Part shown: positions 8,990-16,729 of the stretch, in pieces
Layout of the letters: each line of letters starts with the position of its first letter
Numbering within the stretch: position 1 is the first letter of the stretch
Source: Sphingomonas kyeonggiensis
GTDB taxonomy: Bacteria > Pseudomonadota > Alphaproteobacteria > Sphingomonadales > Sphingomonadaceae
Direction of reading: 5' to 3'
DNA length: 64,000 nucleotides
Assembly (NCBI RefSeq): GCF_014204495.1
Contig: NZ_JACHLN010000001.1
Coordinates: 806,001-870,000 of the forward strand
The notes under the pieces: model-generated
The model's database searches: none
Seen by the model: the letters and a program-made list of their open reading frames with translations, nothing else
What the model was told of the DNA's origin: nothing
Program-made: the position numbers and the translations under genes

Positions 8990-9187
8990 ATGCCGTTCGG
9001 TGACGACGACGAGGAGGATGCGATCTACCGAACCGATATCCAGATCGCCGCGGTCAACTCGCTCAGCGCCGTGATGGCAGTGATGCGGTGGCAGCGCTGG
9101 ATGAACTACTTTCGCGACGAACGCGGCGAGATGAACTCGGTTTACATGATCGAAGGTAATAACATCGCCAATCGGCCTGCGGCATGA
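8990..9187 (+). pseudogene. C-terminal remnant of a ThiF-type E1-like adenylyltransferase
   Basis: Sixty-five residues remain, reading FGDDDEEDAIYRTDIQIAAV then NSLSAVMAVMRWQRW and SVYMIEGNN. This matches from memory the C-terminal helix region of ThiF/MoeB-like E1 enzymes of bacterial ubiquitin-like conjugation operons (pattern IQIA-L-N-L-A-V-KWKK, then Y-ID-N). The nucleotide-binding GxGxxG fold and catalytic Cys are absent because sequence upstream of about 8985 is unrelated. Its stop overlaps the start of the DUF6527 gene by 4 nt (ATGA), the arrangement of an intact operon. The family call is strengthened by this neighbour. Confidence 0.6.
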
Positions 9188-9618
9188 GCAGGGTGGAAAG
9201 GCTCAAAACAGTCTTTGTGGACGAGATTCCAGAGATCCTCGAAGATGGAGTCCTGTATGTTTCTCGCGCATGCAAAGTCGCCCTGCATAACTGCGCTTGC
9301 GGATGCGGCGAGGAGGTGTCAACGCCACTCGTGGCAACCGAATACAACCTCACTATGGAGGGGAATGACGCATCTGTCTGGCCCTCGGTCGGCAATCACG
9401 ATTTTGCCCGTGCCTCACACTATGTGATCCAGCAGGGTCGGATCGTGTGGGCAGGACAGATGAGCAGGGGGGCAATCGAGAAGGGACTTCAACGAGATCG
9501 CGAGCTGAAGCGTCCCAACGTGAGCGCCGCCCCGGTTCGTCCTCCTTCAATCACGATATGGTCACTTCGTCGGATCTGGAATTGGCTGAAGACGATGTGC
9601 AGTACGATATTCGGTTAA
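9184..9618 (+). CDS. DUF6527-like protein of a ubiquitin-like conjugation operon
   Basis: A 144-residue protein with the DUF6527 hallmarks: an early DGVLYVS strand, a Cys cluster CACGCG (Cys37, Cys39, Cys41) that probably binds zinc, then the conserved WPSVGNHDF and ASHYVIQQGRIVWAG. DUF6527 genes occur next to ThiF-type E1 genes and ubiquitin-like or E2-like genes, and the family is discussed as part of predicted antiphage or protein-modification systems. Here only the end of the E1 gene precedes it, so the system is unlikely to work. The C-terminal 35 residues look less conserved. A run of 12 C follows the stop codon. Confidence 0.7.
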   Translation: MSRVERLKTVFVDEIPEILEDGVLYVSRACKVALHNCACGCGEEVSTPLVATEYNLTMEGNDASVWPSVGNHDFARASHYVIQQGRIVWAGQMSRGAIEKGLQRDRELKRPNVSAAPVRPPSITIWSLRRIWNWLKTMCSTIFG

Positions 9619-9619
9619 G

Positions 9620-9631
9620 CCCCCCCCCCCC
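9620..9631. repeat. Run of 12 cytosines
   Basis: A homopolymer of 12 C starts 2 nt after the DUF6527 stop codon. It may vary by slippage or be a sequencing artefact. Confidence 0.8.
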
Positions 9632-9680
9632 AACGGATGACGGCTTTCAGGGTTCTCGATCTATCGCCTAAACGACCGAT

Positions 9681-9750
9681 ATTGGGGCGCTTTGCTGCCT
9701 GTCCGCTTTCGGATCGACCGTCTCACCGCCGAACGGCCGACTATGGGTGG
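9681..9750 (+). repeat. Dispersed repeat, copy 1
   Basis: Begins ATTGGGGCG and ends CTATGGGTGG. A core of 39 nt (9703-9741, starting CCGCTTTCGGATCGACCG) is identical to 10704-10742 in copy 2. It ends where the next minus-strand gene stops. Confidence 0.8.
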
Positions 9751-10638
9751 TTAGCTGCCGCTGTGAGGCGTCGCCGCTTCCACGCGCCGCCGCTCTACTA
9801 ATTCTGTTCTCGTCTGCCTTTCCAGCGTTCCATCCGGGCGCTGGATCTCCAAAGCTATCGTCTTCGTACGCTTTGTTGGAACTCCAGCATCGTCGGTCGC
9901 CCAGGTCACGGAAAGAGACCCTGATACCCGTTCCTTGCCCCGCTCGCGAAGAGCCGCCTCCAAGCTGATCGGTTTCTGCGTTATCGCTCCGACTGCGACA
10001 TCGGATTCGGCGCGCTCGAGGCGGACCTTGTCGGGATCGACTTTGGCAACCACCTTGAAAGTCGCGCCGGCGGATTCACCTTCTATCCTGCTGATCGGCT
10101 GGGCCTCGACGGCCCATGCGTCCAGATACTGGGCGCCGGGATGAAGGTCTTGCGAGGTCAGATCGTACTTTGCCAGCAGTTCAATGACCGACTCCGGATC
10201 GCATTCAATGTGGAAGGCATTCCAAGTAAATATCCATTGTCCGCAGACCGTCCGGTCCCATTTGGCCGCCTTGAGCCAATGATCGAGACGGCGTTCTAGC
10301 TCACGAGTATTGAGCAGTTTTATTGGGCCATTTGAGGGCTTGAATACGCGTGCTGGGAACTGCCAGTTGCTGGCGCGGTCTTGGGATGTTGCGTCATCGG
10401 GCAGATCATATTCCAATTCGATGCCGCCGTCCCTTCGGGCGATCACGCTTTCGATCAGCCTAACCGTGCCTTTCGAATTTCCGGACGATCCGTCGCTCGC
10501 TTCCTCAGACGTCTTGTAGCTTTGCGTGATCAAGTAGGCTTCCCCCGCGCGCGAAGTTGTCGGGGAATCCTGCGCGAGGGAAGGAACTGTCGGCGAGAGC
10601 AGGAGCGCAATGGCAGCCGCTGTTATGCTCGGTTTCAT
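9751..10638 (-). CDS. Exported protein of unknown function
   Basis: A 295-residue protein. ATG 10638 was chosen over an upstream codon because it gives a clear Sec signal (MKPSITAAAIALLLSPTVPS, cleavage near SLAQ, residue about 23). The mature part shows no family I recognise. It has a central Trp/Cys-containing part (WDRTVCGQWIFTW) and a beta-rich C-terminal half ending in charged, Arg/Glu-rich sequence (TLERQTRTELVERRRV). The gene is framed by direct copies 1 and 2 of the dispersed repeat. Probably periplasmic. Confidence 0.65.
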   Translation of the reverse strand: MKPSITAAAIALLLSPTVPSLAQDSPTTSRAGEAYLITQSYKTSEEASDGSSGNSKGTVRLIESVIARRDGGIELEYDLPDDATSQDRASNWQFPARVFKPSNGPIKLLNTRELERRLDHWLKAAKWDRTVCGQWIFTWNAFHIECDPESVIELLAKYDLTSQDLHPGAQYLDAWAVEAQPISRIEGESAGATFKVVAKVDPDKVRLERAESDVAVGAITQKPISLEAALRERGKERVSGSLSVTWATDDAGVPTKRTKTIALEIQRPDGTLERQTRTELVERRRVEAATPHSGS

Positions 10639-10682
10639 GACGACCAAACTGCCCCGATCATATGCGGCCCGCAAGGTCTGCT

Positions 10683-10760
10683 AATGGGGCGTTTGCAGCC
10701 TGACCGCTTTCGGATCGACCGTCTCACCGCCGAACGGCCGACGAAGGGTGGAAAGCCGAC
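10683..10760 (+). repeat. Dispersed repeat, copy 2
   Basis: Begins AATGGGGCG, contains the 39-nt core identical to copy 1, and continues with AAGGGTGGAAAGCCGACG. It lies between the start of the 9751-10638 gene and the next plus-strand gene. Confidence 0.8.
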
Positions 10761-10796
10761 GTAGCGTCTCGAAGGATTTCACAGTAAGCTCCAGCA

Positions 10797-11090
10797 ATGA
10801 CGCCGGAGCATTACCGAGTTCGGATTGAAGGCCAGCGCGTGCTTATTGCGGTCGCAGGCGATGAAGTGCTGGCTCGCATTCACGGAAATCTGCTCGAAGT
10901 CGGTGCCCGTGCAGTGGGGCCGTCAGCGTGGCTCTGCGACGGAGACGTCTCGGTGCAACGATTATCGGAAGCGATTGGCGAACTTGGCAAGGACGAGGTT
11001 GTTTATCTCGCCGCTAACGGAGCCGAGCGGATCGAGTTCGGCTTTCTGGTCGCCCCCAAGATAGACGGTGGCATCATCGTCACACCATAG
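10797..11090 (+). CDS. Small cytosolic protein of unknown function
   Basis: A 97-residue protein without signal or membrane segment. It reads as an alternating alpha/beta domain (YRVRIEGQRVLIAVAG, EVLARIHGNLLEVGA, DEVVYLAANG). I do not recognise the family. No strong ribosome site precedes the ATG. It is bracketed by repeat copies 2 and 3 and stands alone. Codon use is GC-rich like the chromosome, which supports it being a real gene. Confidence 0.5.
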   Translation: MTPEHYRVRIEGQRVLIAVAGDEVLARIHGNLLEVGARAVGPSAWLCDGDVSVQRLSEAIGELGKDEVVYLAANGAERIEFGFLVAPKIDGGIIVTP

Positions 11091-11101
11091 TCAATGTCTG
11101 C

Positions 11102-11180
11102 AATTGGGGCGTGAGCAGCCTGACTGCTTTTGGATCGGCCGCTTCGCCGCCGAACAGCCGAAGATGGGTGGAAAACGCAC
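11102..11180 (+). repeat. Dispersed repeat, copy 3 (diverged)
   Basis: Starts AATTGGGGCG, has GCCGCCGAACAGCCGAAGAT in place of the core end, and shares ATGGGTGGAAAACGCACG with the style of copy 2. The remaining bases up to 11400 contain no gene that I can support. Confidence 0.7.
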
Positions 11181-11400
11181 GTTTCGACGGGCGACTTGAT
11201 CGGTCGCCCCTCGGCCGGGTCCGGCGAAAACACCCGTTCGCGTTAGACAGGCCGTTTCCGGAGCCGGACGTCGTTCGTCGGGTCAGGAGCAGGGCATCGT
11301 CGATGCCCGCAAGCTCTTGTCGTGATTTGGATCCTGGCGGGACCGGGCGATATCGGAATCGCCCGGTTGATCGGCCTTCAGACCATCGCGGTGTCGGTCC

Positions 11401-12270
11401 TCATTTCTTGACCACGGGCGTGATTTCCAACGCGCCCGGTTCGACGATATTCACACCCGAGAAGACCATCATCCCGCCACGGAATTCGATAAGATCGTAA
11501 TCCTTGTAGCGACCCAGAGTAAATCCCCGCCACTTCAAGGGCTTGCCGACAAACGGTAGCAAACCGTTGGTGGCGACCTTGGCCTCATCGCTGCGCGTGA
11601 AAGGCTGCGAACGATCGAGCAGCATCACATTGATGGCGGTGTCGAGCTCGGCCGTCAGGAGTTCCTTCAGGCGGGCGCCGTTATTTTCGGTCAGGCCCGC
11701 AAGCGGCAGCGCCTTACCTTCACAGCAGAAATATTTGATCGCCTTGCCAGAGTCGTCGCCGATCGCGACCTTCGTCTTCAGCACGATATAGGGGCGAACA
11801 TCCTCGGTCTTCTTGACAAACGTAAGCACCACATACGGAGTCACGGTCATCGTGCGGCCGCCCGGCTGGGGCGTGAGCGTGAAGGCCGTCCGGAACTGGT
11901 CGCCCGCCATGATCGTGTTGGTCATCTCGATCGCCTTTGCCCGGACGTCGAAGCGCAAGTCATCCTCGACATTGCGGACCTTGCCTGTGCCGGCCTCGGC
12001 GTTGATCGAACTCTGCACCAGCATGCCGATCGGGCCGAACAGCGCCCCGATCCCGCCCTGATGTCCCGAGATAACGACGTTGCTGTCCGGGATGCGGTGG
12101 ACACCCATGGGCAGATCGCCCAGCCCATTCGCCCCTTTTTCGGAGAAGACTATGGCCGTCGTGGCTGGCGATGATGCTGGCGCCGCGCCGGCCGGCCCTT
12201 GCGGGGCCGCCGTTTGTGCCATCAATGCGGGCGCGCTCGCGACCAGCGCGAGAATGAATATACGCTTCAT
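11401..12270 (-). CDS. Exported protein of unknown function
   Basis: A 289-residue protein with a Sec signal (MKRIFILALVASAPALMAQ, cleavage after about residue 19) and a short Ala/Pro-rich linker. The mature domain is beta-rich, with repeated hydrophobic strands (VTPYVVLTFV, VRPYIVLKTKVAI) and a vicinal Cys pair in KYFCCEGKALPL. I know no family for it. It looks periplasmic. It lies between repeat copies 3 and 4 and is transcribed toward the repeat-rich side, away from the recombinase gene. Confidence 0.65.
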   Translation of the reverse strand: MKRIFILALVASAPALMAQTAAPQGPAGAAPASSPATTAIVFSEKGANGLGDLPMGVHRIPDSNVVISGHQGGIGALFGPIGMLVQSSINAEAGTGKVRNVEDDLRFDVRAKAIEMTNTIMAGDQFRTAFTLTPQPGGRTMTVTPYVVLTFVKKTEDVRPYIVLKTKVAIGDDSGKAIKYFCCEGKALPLAGLTENNGARLKELLTAELDTAINVMLLDRSQPFTRSDEAKVATNGLLPFVGKPLKWRGFTLGRYKDYDLIEFRGGMMVFSGVNIVEPGALEITPVVKK

Positions 12271-12496
12271 GTTTATTCCCCCTAAACCCTGGCTCGAGAT
12301 GCCGCCCCCGGCTTTTGCTCGGCCACCGCAGCGACTGTTAGCTCGCGGTCATGGCCCAGAACAACCCTGCAAAAGATGAAGTGCTGATGCTGTTCGCGCC
12401 CAATGTGTGAGGTGGACCCCCTTGCCGAGCGTTCGACCCGGATTACGGACGGCCCTGCGCGACGGAGACAATCCGGGGCAAAGCGGCCGCGGAACG

Positions 12497-12591
12497 AATG
12501 TCGGCAATTGGGGCGGTTGCTACCGATCGCGGCTGCGACCAATTAGTCGGCGCGTTCCCTCAACGGCCAATTACGGCCGTGGAGACGAACC
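12497..12591 (+). repeat. Dispersed repeat, copy 4 (variant)
   Basis: Shares the head TGTCGGCAATTGGGGCG with copy 3 but differs inside. It contains the internal symmetric pieces CCAATTAGTCGG and GGCCAATTACGGCC. It runs into the start of the recombinase gene at 12592 and may supply its leader. The rest of the 12271-12591 gap holds nothing else I can name. Confidence 0.6.
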
Positions 12592-13224
12592 ATGGGAAAT
12601 TCACATCATGATCCTGTCGTGCAGTGCCGGCCTGCGTGGAACGCGGGCAAGACTGTCGGGGCCAAGCGACCGCTGACACAGAAGCAAATCTGGGCCGTTC
12701 GCTTCTTTCTGGATCGAGAAGGCCGCGTTCGCGACAGGGCGCTGCTCGACCTGGCGCTCGACAGCAAGCTGCGCGGCTGCGACCTGGTGAAAACCAAGAT
12801 TGGCGATCTCGTATCTGGAACCGACATCAGGACCAGAGCGATCGTCATCCAGCAGAAGACCGGAAAACCCGTGCAGTTCGAGCTGACAGCTGATGTTAGA
12901 GCAAGTTTGCTCGCCTGGTTCGAACATCGTGGCGGTACGATCCACGACTACGCGTTTCCGAGCCGAGTCGACCATGCCGGCCACCTCAGCACACGCCAAT
13001 ACGCACGACTTGTCGATGAGTGGGTTGAGGCAGTGGGACTTCGCCGTGCCGAGTATGGCACACACTCACTACGGCGCACCAAGGCATCGATGATCTACAA
13101 GGCCACCGGCAACCTTCGCGCGATCCAGATCCTGCTGGGTCATACGAAGATCGAGAACACGGTCAGATATCTCGGCGTCGACATTGAAGATGCTTTGCCC
13201 CTTGCTGAGCGAACGGAAATCTGA
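12592..13224 (+). CDS. Small tyrosine recombinase
   Basis: A 210-residue protein made almost only of the catalytic domain of phage-integrase-type tyrosine recombinases. The full catalytic set is visible: Arg61 (KLRGCDL), Lys89 (QQKTGKP), His158 and Arg161 (THSLRR), His184 (LLGHTKIENT), Tyr193 (VRYLG). The N-terminal core-binding domain of full integrases is missing, apart from about 20 residues of linker. It likely cuts and rejoins DNA at short sites. Copy 4 of the dispersed repeat abuts its start, making these repeats a possible substrate (inference). Similar short recombinases occur on sphingomonad plasmids and islands. Confidence 0.85.
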   Translation: MGNSHHDPVVQCRPAWNAGKTVGAKRPLTQKQIWAVRFFLDREGRVRDRALLDLALDSKLRGCDLVKTKIGDLVSGTDIRTRAIVIQQKTGKPVQFELTADVRASLLAWFEHRGGTIHDYAFPSRVDHAGHLSTRQYARLVDEWVEAVGLRRAEYGTHSLRRTKASMIYKATGNLRAIQILLGHTKIENTVRYLGVDIEDALPLAERTEI

Positions 13225-13276
13225 GGCTGGGCGGTCCATCCTCACTCAAGATGAGCCGCTCCGACGTCGGACGACT

Positions 13277-13459
13277 ATGCGCCCTAATATCAGTCATTCG
13301 GCGGCGTTGCCGGCTTATCTTCTGGCCGTTCGAGAACAGCTTCATCGCGCGAACGAATTCGATGTGCTGCTTGACCGGCTGATCGCTGGGGAACGGCGTG
13401 CCGTCAGAATGCCAGGCACCCCTCGTACATCTGACCGCCTTTATGGGTTCACGGCCTAG
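13277..13459 (+). CDS. Possible small protein behind the recombinase
   Basis: Sixty residues starting at ATG 13277. The sequence forms a helix-rich stretch (LPAYLLAVREQLHRANEFD) followed by a basic tail. It follows the recombinase by 52 nt in the same direction. I see no family and no clear ribosome site. It may be an accessory factor or not a gene at all. Confidence 0.3.
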   Translation: MRPNISHSAALPAYLLAVREQLHRANEFDVLLDRLIAGERRAVRMPGTPRTSDRLYGFTA

Positions 13460-13642
13460 ACCGGCCCGAAAATAGCAGCGGCGAGGGCGGAGCAGCCCGG
13501 TTCGACAGCCTGGCCCTTGCGGGCGTCGGCATCCGATTGAGATTCGGCGCGCAATGGAGCAGCGGCTACTGAATATAGGCGCCTGAGAGGGAAGCTCAAT
13601 TGTGAGCGTGGTGCGGGGAATGCGAAAAAGACAAGGCCCAGT

Positions 13643-14494
13643 CTACCCATTTACCACCGTCCCGCCATTCGGGTGCAGTACTTGGCCCGACATGTAGCTG
13701 GCGTCCTCGCACGCGAGGAACAGGAAGGCGGGCGCCACTTCATTGGGCTGGCCCGGCCGCTTCATCGGTGTATTCTCGCCGAAAGTCTCGAGCTTCTCGG
13801 GTGAAGCCCCGCCCATCGGGTTGAGCGGCGTCCAGATCGGCCCCGGTGCCACCGCATTCACGCGGATGCCTTCGCCGACGAGGTTCTCTGAGAGGCTTGG
13901 GGTGAAGGCCGTGATCGCGCCCTTGGTGCTCGAATAGTCGAGCAGTTCCTTCGAGCCCTGGTACATCGTCACCGAGGTGCAGTTGACGATCGCCGCGCCC
14001 TTTTTGAGGTGCGGGCGCGCGGCCTGGGTCAGGAAGAACATCCCGAAGATATTGGTCTGGAAGGTGCGGCGCATCTGGTCCTCGGTGATATCGGTGATGT
14101 CCTTGTCGGGATGCTGCTCGCCGGCATTGTTCACCAGCACGTCGATCCGGCCGAACGCCTCGATCACCTGGGCGACTGCCTGGTCGCAGAAATCCTTGTC
14201 GCCGACATCGCCTGCGATGGTCAGCGCCTCGCGGCCCTCGCTACGGACGATCTGGGCGGTCTTCTCGGCATCGTCATGCTCGCAGAGATAGACGATCGCC
14301 ACATCGGCGCCTTCGCGCGCATAGAGCGCGGCGACGGCACGGCCGATGCCGCTATCCGCACCGGTGATCAGCGCGACCTTGCCCGCGAGACGCCCGGAGC
14401 CAGGGTAACGCGGCTCCCATTCGGGCTTGGGTTCGAGCGCGCTCTCGTGGCCGGGCAGCGCATCTTCGTGGATCATCTCGGCGGTATCGGACAT
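13643..14494 (-). CDS. SDR-family oxidoreductase (YghA / stress protein 39 type)
   Basis: A 283-residue classical short-chain dehydrogenase with the roughly 35-residue N-terminal extension typical of YghA / general stress protein 39 members. Visible motifs are the nucleotide-binding TGADSGIG, NNAGEQ, catalytic Ser in NCTSVTMYQ, YSSTK (Tyr-x-x-x-Lys) and the PG motif VAPGPIWTPL. It probably reduces aldehydes or related carbonyls with NAD(P)H in the cytosol. ATG 14494 is chosen because GGCGAGGAGAAG lies just upstream and the product then starts MSDTAEM. It points away from a second, broken SDR gene at 14751-15076. Confidence 0.9.
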   Translation of the reverse strand: MSDTAEMIHEDALPGHESALEPKPEWEPRYPGSGRLAGKVALITGADSGIGRAVAALYAREGADVAIVYLCEHDDAEKTAQIVRSEGREALTIAGDVGDKDFCDQAVAQVIEAFGRIDVLVNNAGEQHPDKDITDITEDQMRRTFQTNIFGMFFLTQAARPHLKKGAAIVNCTSVTMYQGSKELLDYSSTKGAITAFTPSLSENLVGEGIRVNAVAPGPIWTPLNPMGGASPEKLETFGENTPMKRPGQPNEVAPAFLFLACEDASYMSGQVLHPNGGTVVNG

Positions 14495-14750
14495 TGCGGC
14501 TTCTCCTCGCCTTGGACAACCCGTCGGCGTGCGAAGAGTTCTTTCCTGCAAGTCAGATGCCGCGCTTTCGCGGGTCCAGCCCCCACGCCAGTCCGTCGGC
14601 TCTCGCGCCCGAATGTGTGAGGGCGAGGTCGGCTTGCCGCCCGCCCGTCATATCAGCGGGCGCTCCGTCGGATCGAGGCTGCCTATCCGAGGCCCGCACG
14701 TCCGAGGTCATGAGCTCCGAAGCCGGCGGTCGCCCGTGTTGCCTGGCGGA

Positions 14751-15076
14751 CTCTCCACGCGCCTTGCTCACTGCCTGGCGGAGTTGCCGACAAATGGTCG
14801 GACCATCGAGATGCGAGGCGACGTTGGTATAGCCTTCGGCGTTCAATTTGCGCTCGATATGGTCGATCCGCGCATATTCGCCGGTGGCGTTCGCGCCGAA
14901 GTTGGCGGTCAGTGCGTAGCCGGGTTCGACCAGCTTCACCGCGATATCAAAATAGGCGAGCTCGGGGGCAAGGGAGCCGGTGAAGCTTTCGATCGCCTGC
15001 TTGCTCGTGGTATAGGCCACAGCCAAGGGAAACGCGGCTAGCGTTACGCTCGAAATCACGTTGACGATACCCGATC
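14751..15076 (-). pseudogene. SDR oxidoreductase, C-terminal half only
   Basis: The minus frame contains SGIVNVISSVTLAAFPL, YTTSKQAIESFTGSLA and VKLVEPGYALT, which are the catalytic Ser, Tyr-x-x-x-Lys and PG regions of a classical SDR. The nucleotide-binding half (TGxxxGIG, NNAG) is missing, and the frame runs on after residue about 138 with unrelated basic sequence. So both ends are damaged. It is not a duplicate of the adjacent intact SDR, whose corresponding region differs (YSSTKGAITAF). Confidence 0.7.
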
Positions 15077-15700
15077 GTGGCCGAACGCATGGCGCTTGCA
15101 GGATCACCGCTTCATCTGCAGAGCTTCCGATATTTGGCGCAAGAGCGCTACGCCTCAACTACCCCAAGAAGAGCGCTTTTCCCCCCGCCTCGCCCGCCCA
15201 CTTTTCGTGTCGCTTTTGATGCAATGGGCCGCCATTCATACCTCTCTCTTGAGGTGACGCCCAAACGTTGATGCGATCTGATGCACCTGAGGCGGTGTTT
15301 TCGGCGGTAGCAGGACGCAGTATGCGCTGGAGCGAACCTGGCCGGGAGCCATCGGGGAAACCCTAACCTTCGCAATATCGGCTGCGGATCACTGCTAACA
15401 TGCTGAAAGAGCAGGAATAAGATGTTAGCTTCTGGAGCTACTCAAACTCTAACCACCATCACCGAAAGTCTGTAACAGGCTGTAATTATTATATTTTTCT
15501 ATTTCCAGATATTATAGTTCGATAGGCCAATCTGGTCGGGGCGAGGTTAGCTAGAATGTTAGAGCAAAAACCGCAGAAATCCGCCGATGTTAGCCATGTT
15601 ATAGTTTTCCCGCGCGCTATACCGATGCCCCACCAGCATCCGGATTTGTAAAGAGAATTTTTCTCTTTATTTGTTGAGTTCGTGCTGCGATTATAGGCGC
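15077..15700. other. AT-rich regulatory region with short iterated motifs
   Basis: A gap of 624 bases without a supported gene. The part from about 15411 to 15670 is AT-rich against its surroundings. It has GATGTTAGC twice in direct orientation (15421-15429, 15586-15594), further GTTAGC/GTTAGA at 15546 and 15558, and a palindrome AAAGAGAA-N3-TTCTCTTT at 15650-15668, just before the regulator gene. This looks like an operator or arm-type recombinase/excisionase binding region. Confidence 0.4.
15650..15668. promoter_or_regulatory. Palindrome before the MerR-like gene
   Basis: Perfect 8-nt arms AAAGAGAA / TTCTCTTT with a 3-nt TTT centre, 33 nt before the start codon. It is followed by ATTTG, so it could act as operator or as a weak terminator. 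Confidence 0.4.
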
Positions 15701-16423
15701 ATGACGTCTCCGCAGATTTCAATGACGCGCCCCTTTTCCCGCAAGCAATTGAGCGCCGCCACGGGTGTGCCTGGAGATTTACTCGCCTATTGGATCAAGC
15801 TCGGGCTGCTGCGGCCAATGGGAGGCGGCGACGGCAAGGGCAAGCATCGCCAGTTCGGTTTTCAAGCGGTCCATATCGCCGCCGTGCTGGCCGAGCTCGG
15901 TCGTTACGGAATGAACGGCGCCTCACTACGCAGAGCAGCTGCCACCTTGTGGGGCATTATCGATTTCGCTCGCCGGCGTCCTGACATCACCGAGCGGGAT
16001 ACCCTCGACTGCGCCGATCTGAAGTTGGCGCGGCAGGCCGGTGACTTTGAAGACTGGCTGGCGCTTCGCCAACAAGGCAAAGCCGCGATCGGAGCCCGCG
16101 CTTTCGAAATGGAAAGCTGGTTCGACGATACCGCGAAGCTCGGTTTCGAGCTCTACTTCGATATGTTCTCCGAGCGCAGCTTCACGGACCGCACCACGCG
16201 CTGGATCGTCGCGATCGAAGCCGACGCCCTGATGATCCTGCCGGAGGGCATGCTCATCGAGCTTCCGCAGCTCATGGGCCTGCCGAGCTACATTTCGCTC
16301 AATGTCTCGAACATCGTCCAGCTCGCTTGGGCGCGGCTTGAGGAACTTTCACCGGACCGGCCGGGTGCGGCAACGCACGACCGATCCTTACAACCGCAGA
16401 CGGAAGAGGAAGACCATGACTGA
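15701..16423 (+). CDS. MerR-like DNA-binding regulator of the island
   Basis: A 240-residue protein with an N-terminal winged-helix-like MerR segment (SRKQLSAATGVPGDLLAYWI, then KLGLLRP and KHRQFGFQAVHIAAVLAEL). A mid part of unknown structure and a charged C-terminal tail (TEEEDHD) follow. It probably binds DNA and controls island genes or excision. ATG 15701 is used; ATG 15722 is an equally possible start, and neither has a strong ribosome site. Its last 8 nt overlap the next gene (ATGACTGA), so the two are translated as a unit. Confidence 0.7.
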   Translation: MTSPQISMTRPFSRKQLSAATGVPGDLLAYWIKLGLLRPMGGGDGKGKHRQFGFQAVHIAAVLAELGRYGMNGASLRRAAATLWGIIDFARRRPDITERDTLDCADLKLARQAGDFEDWLALRQQGKAAIGARAFEMESWFDDTAKLGFELYFDMFSERSFTDRTTRWIVAIEADALMILPEGMLIELPQLMGLPSYISLNVSNIVQLAWARLEELSPDRPGAATHDRSLQPQTEEEDHD

Positions 16424-16676
16424 AGATACGAATGCATCGATCCCCGCCGCATCGCAGCCCGTGGCGGCAAATGATCGCGGCCCCGCGCGCTTGACCGCCC
16501 CGAACGCGATCCTGCGGTTGCCGGCGGTACGCCATCGCACAGGCCTAAGCCGCGCGACTATCTATCGCAAGATGAGCGCGGGCGATTTTCCGCGTGCGCG
16601 ACAGCTGAGCACTCAATGCGTGGGCTGGCTGGAATCGGAAATCGACAGCTGGATTTCAGAACGCCTGGCGATTTGA
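16416..16676 (+). CDS. AlpA-family regulator / excisionase-like protein
   Basis: An 86-residue protein with the AlpA/MerR-type helix-turn-helix: LPAVRHRTGLSRATIYRKM followed by GDFPRARQLS and the wing-helix VGWLESEIDSWISERL. AlpA proteins activate the integrase or serve as recombination directionality factors in P4-like elements. GGAAGAGGA lies 6 nt before the ATG. It overlaps the end of the preceding regulator by 8 nt and faces the integrase tail-to-tail, 53 nt away. The three genes together form a standard island control and mobility module. Confidence 0.85.
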   Translation: MTEDTNASIPAASQPVAANDRGPARLTAPNAILRLPAVRHRTGLSRATIYRKMSAGDFPRARQLSTQCVGWLESEIDSWISERLAI

Positions 16677-16729
16677 CGGAGTATCCGTGCCTGTGACGGC
16701 AGGCACAGCCGCTCTTCTTGACGTTGGAA

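Noticed and set aside
12349..12408. A 19-codon open frame before repeat copy 4
   Set aside because: Too short, without a ribosome site or recognisable motif.
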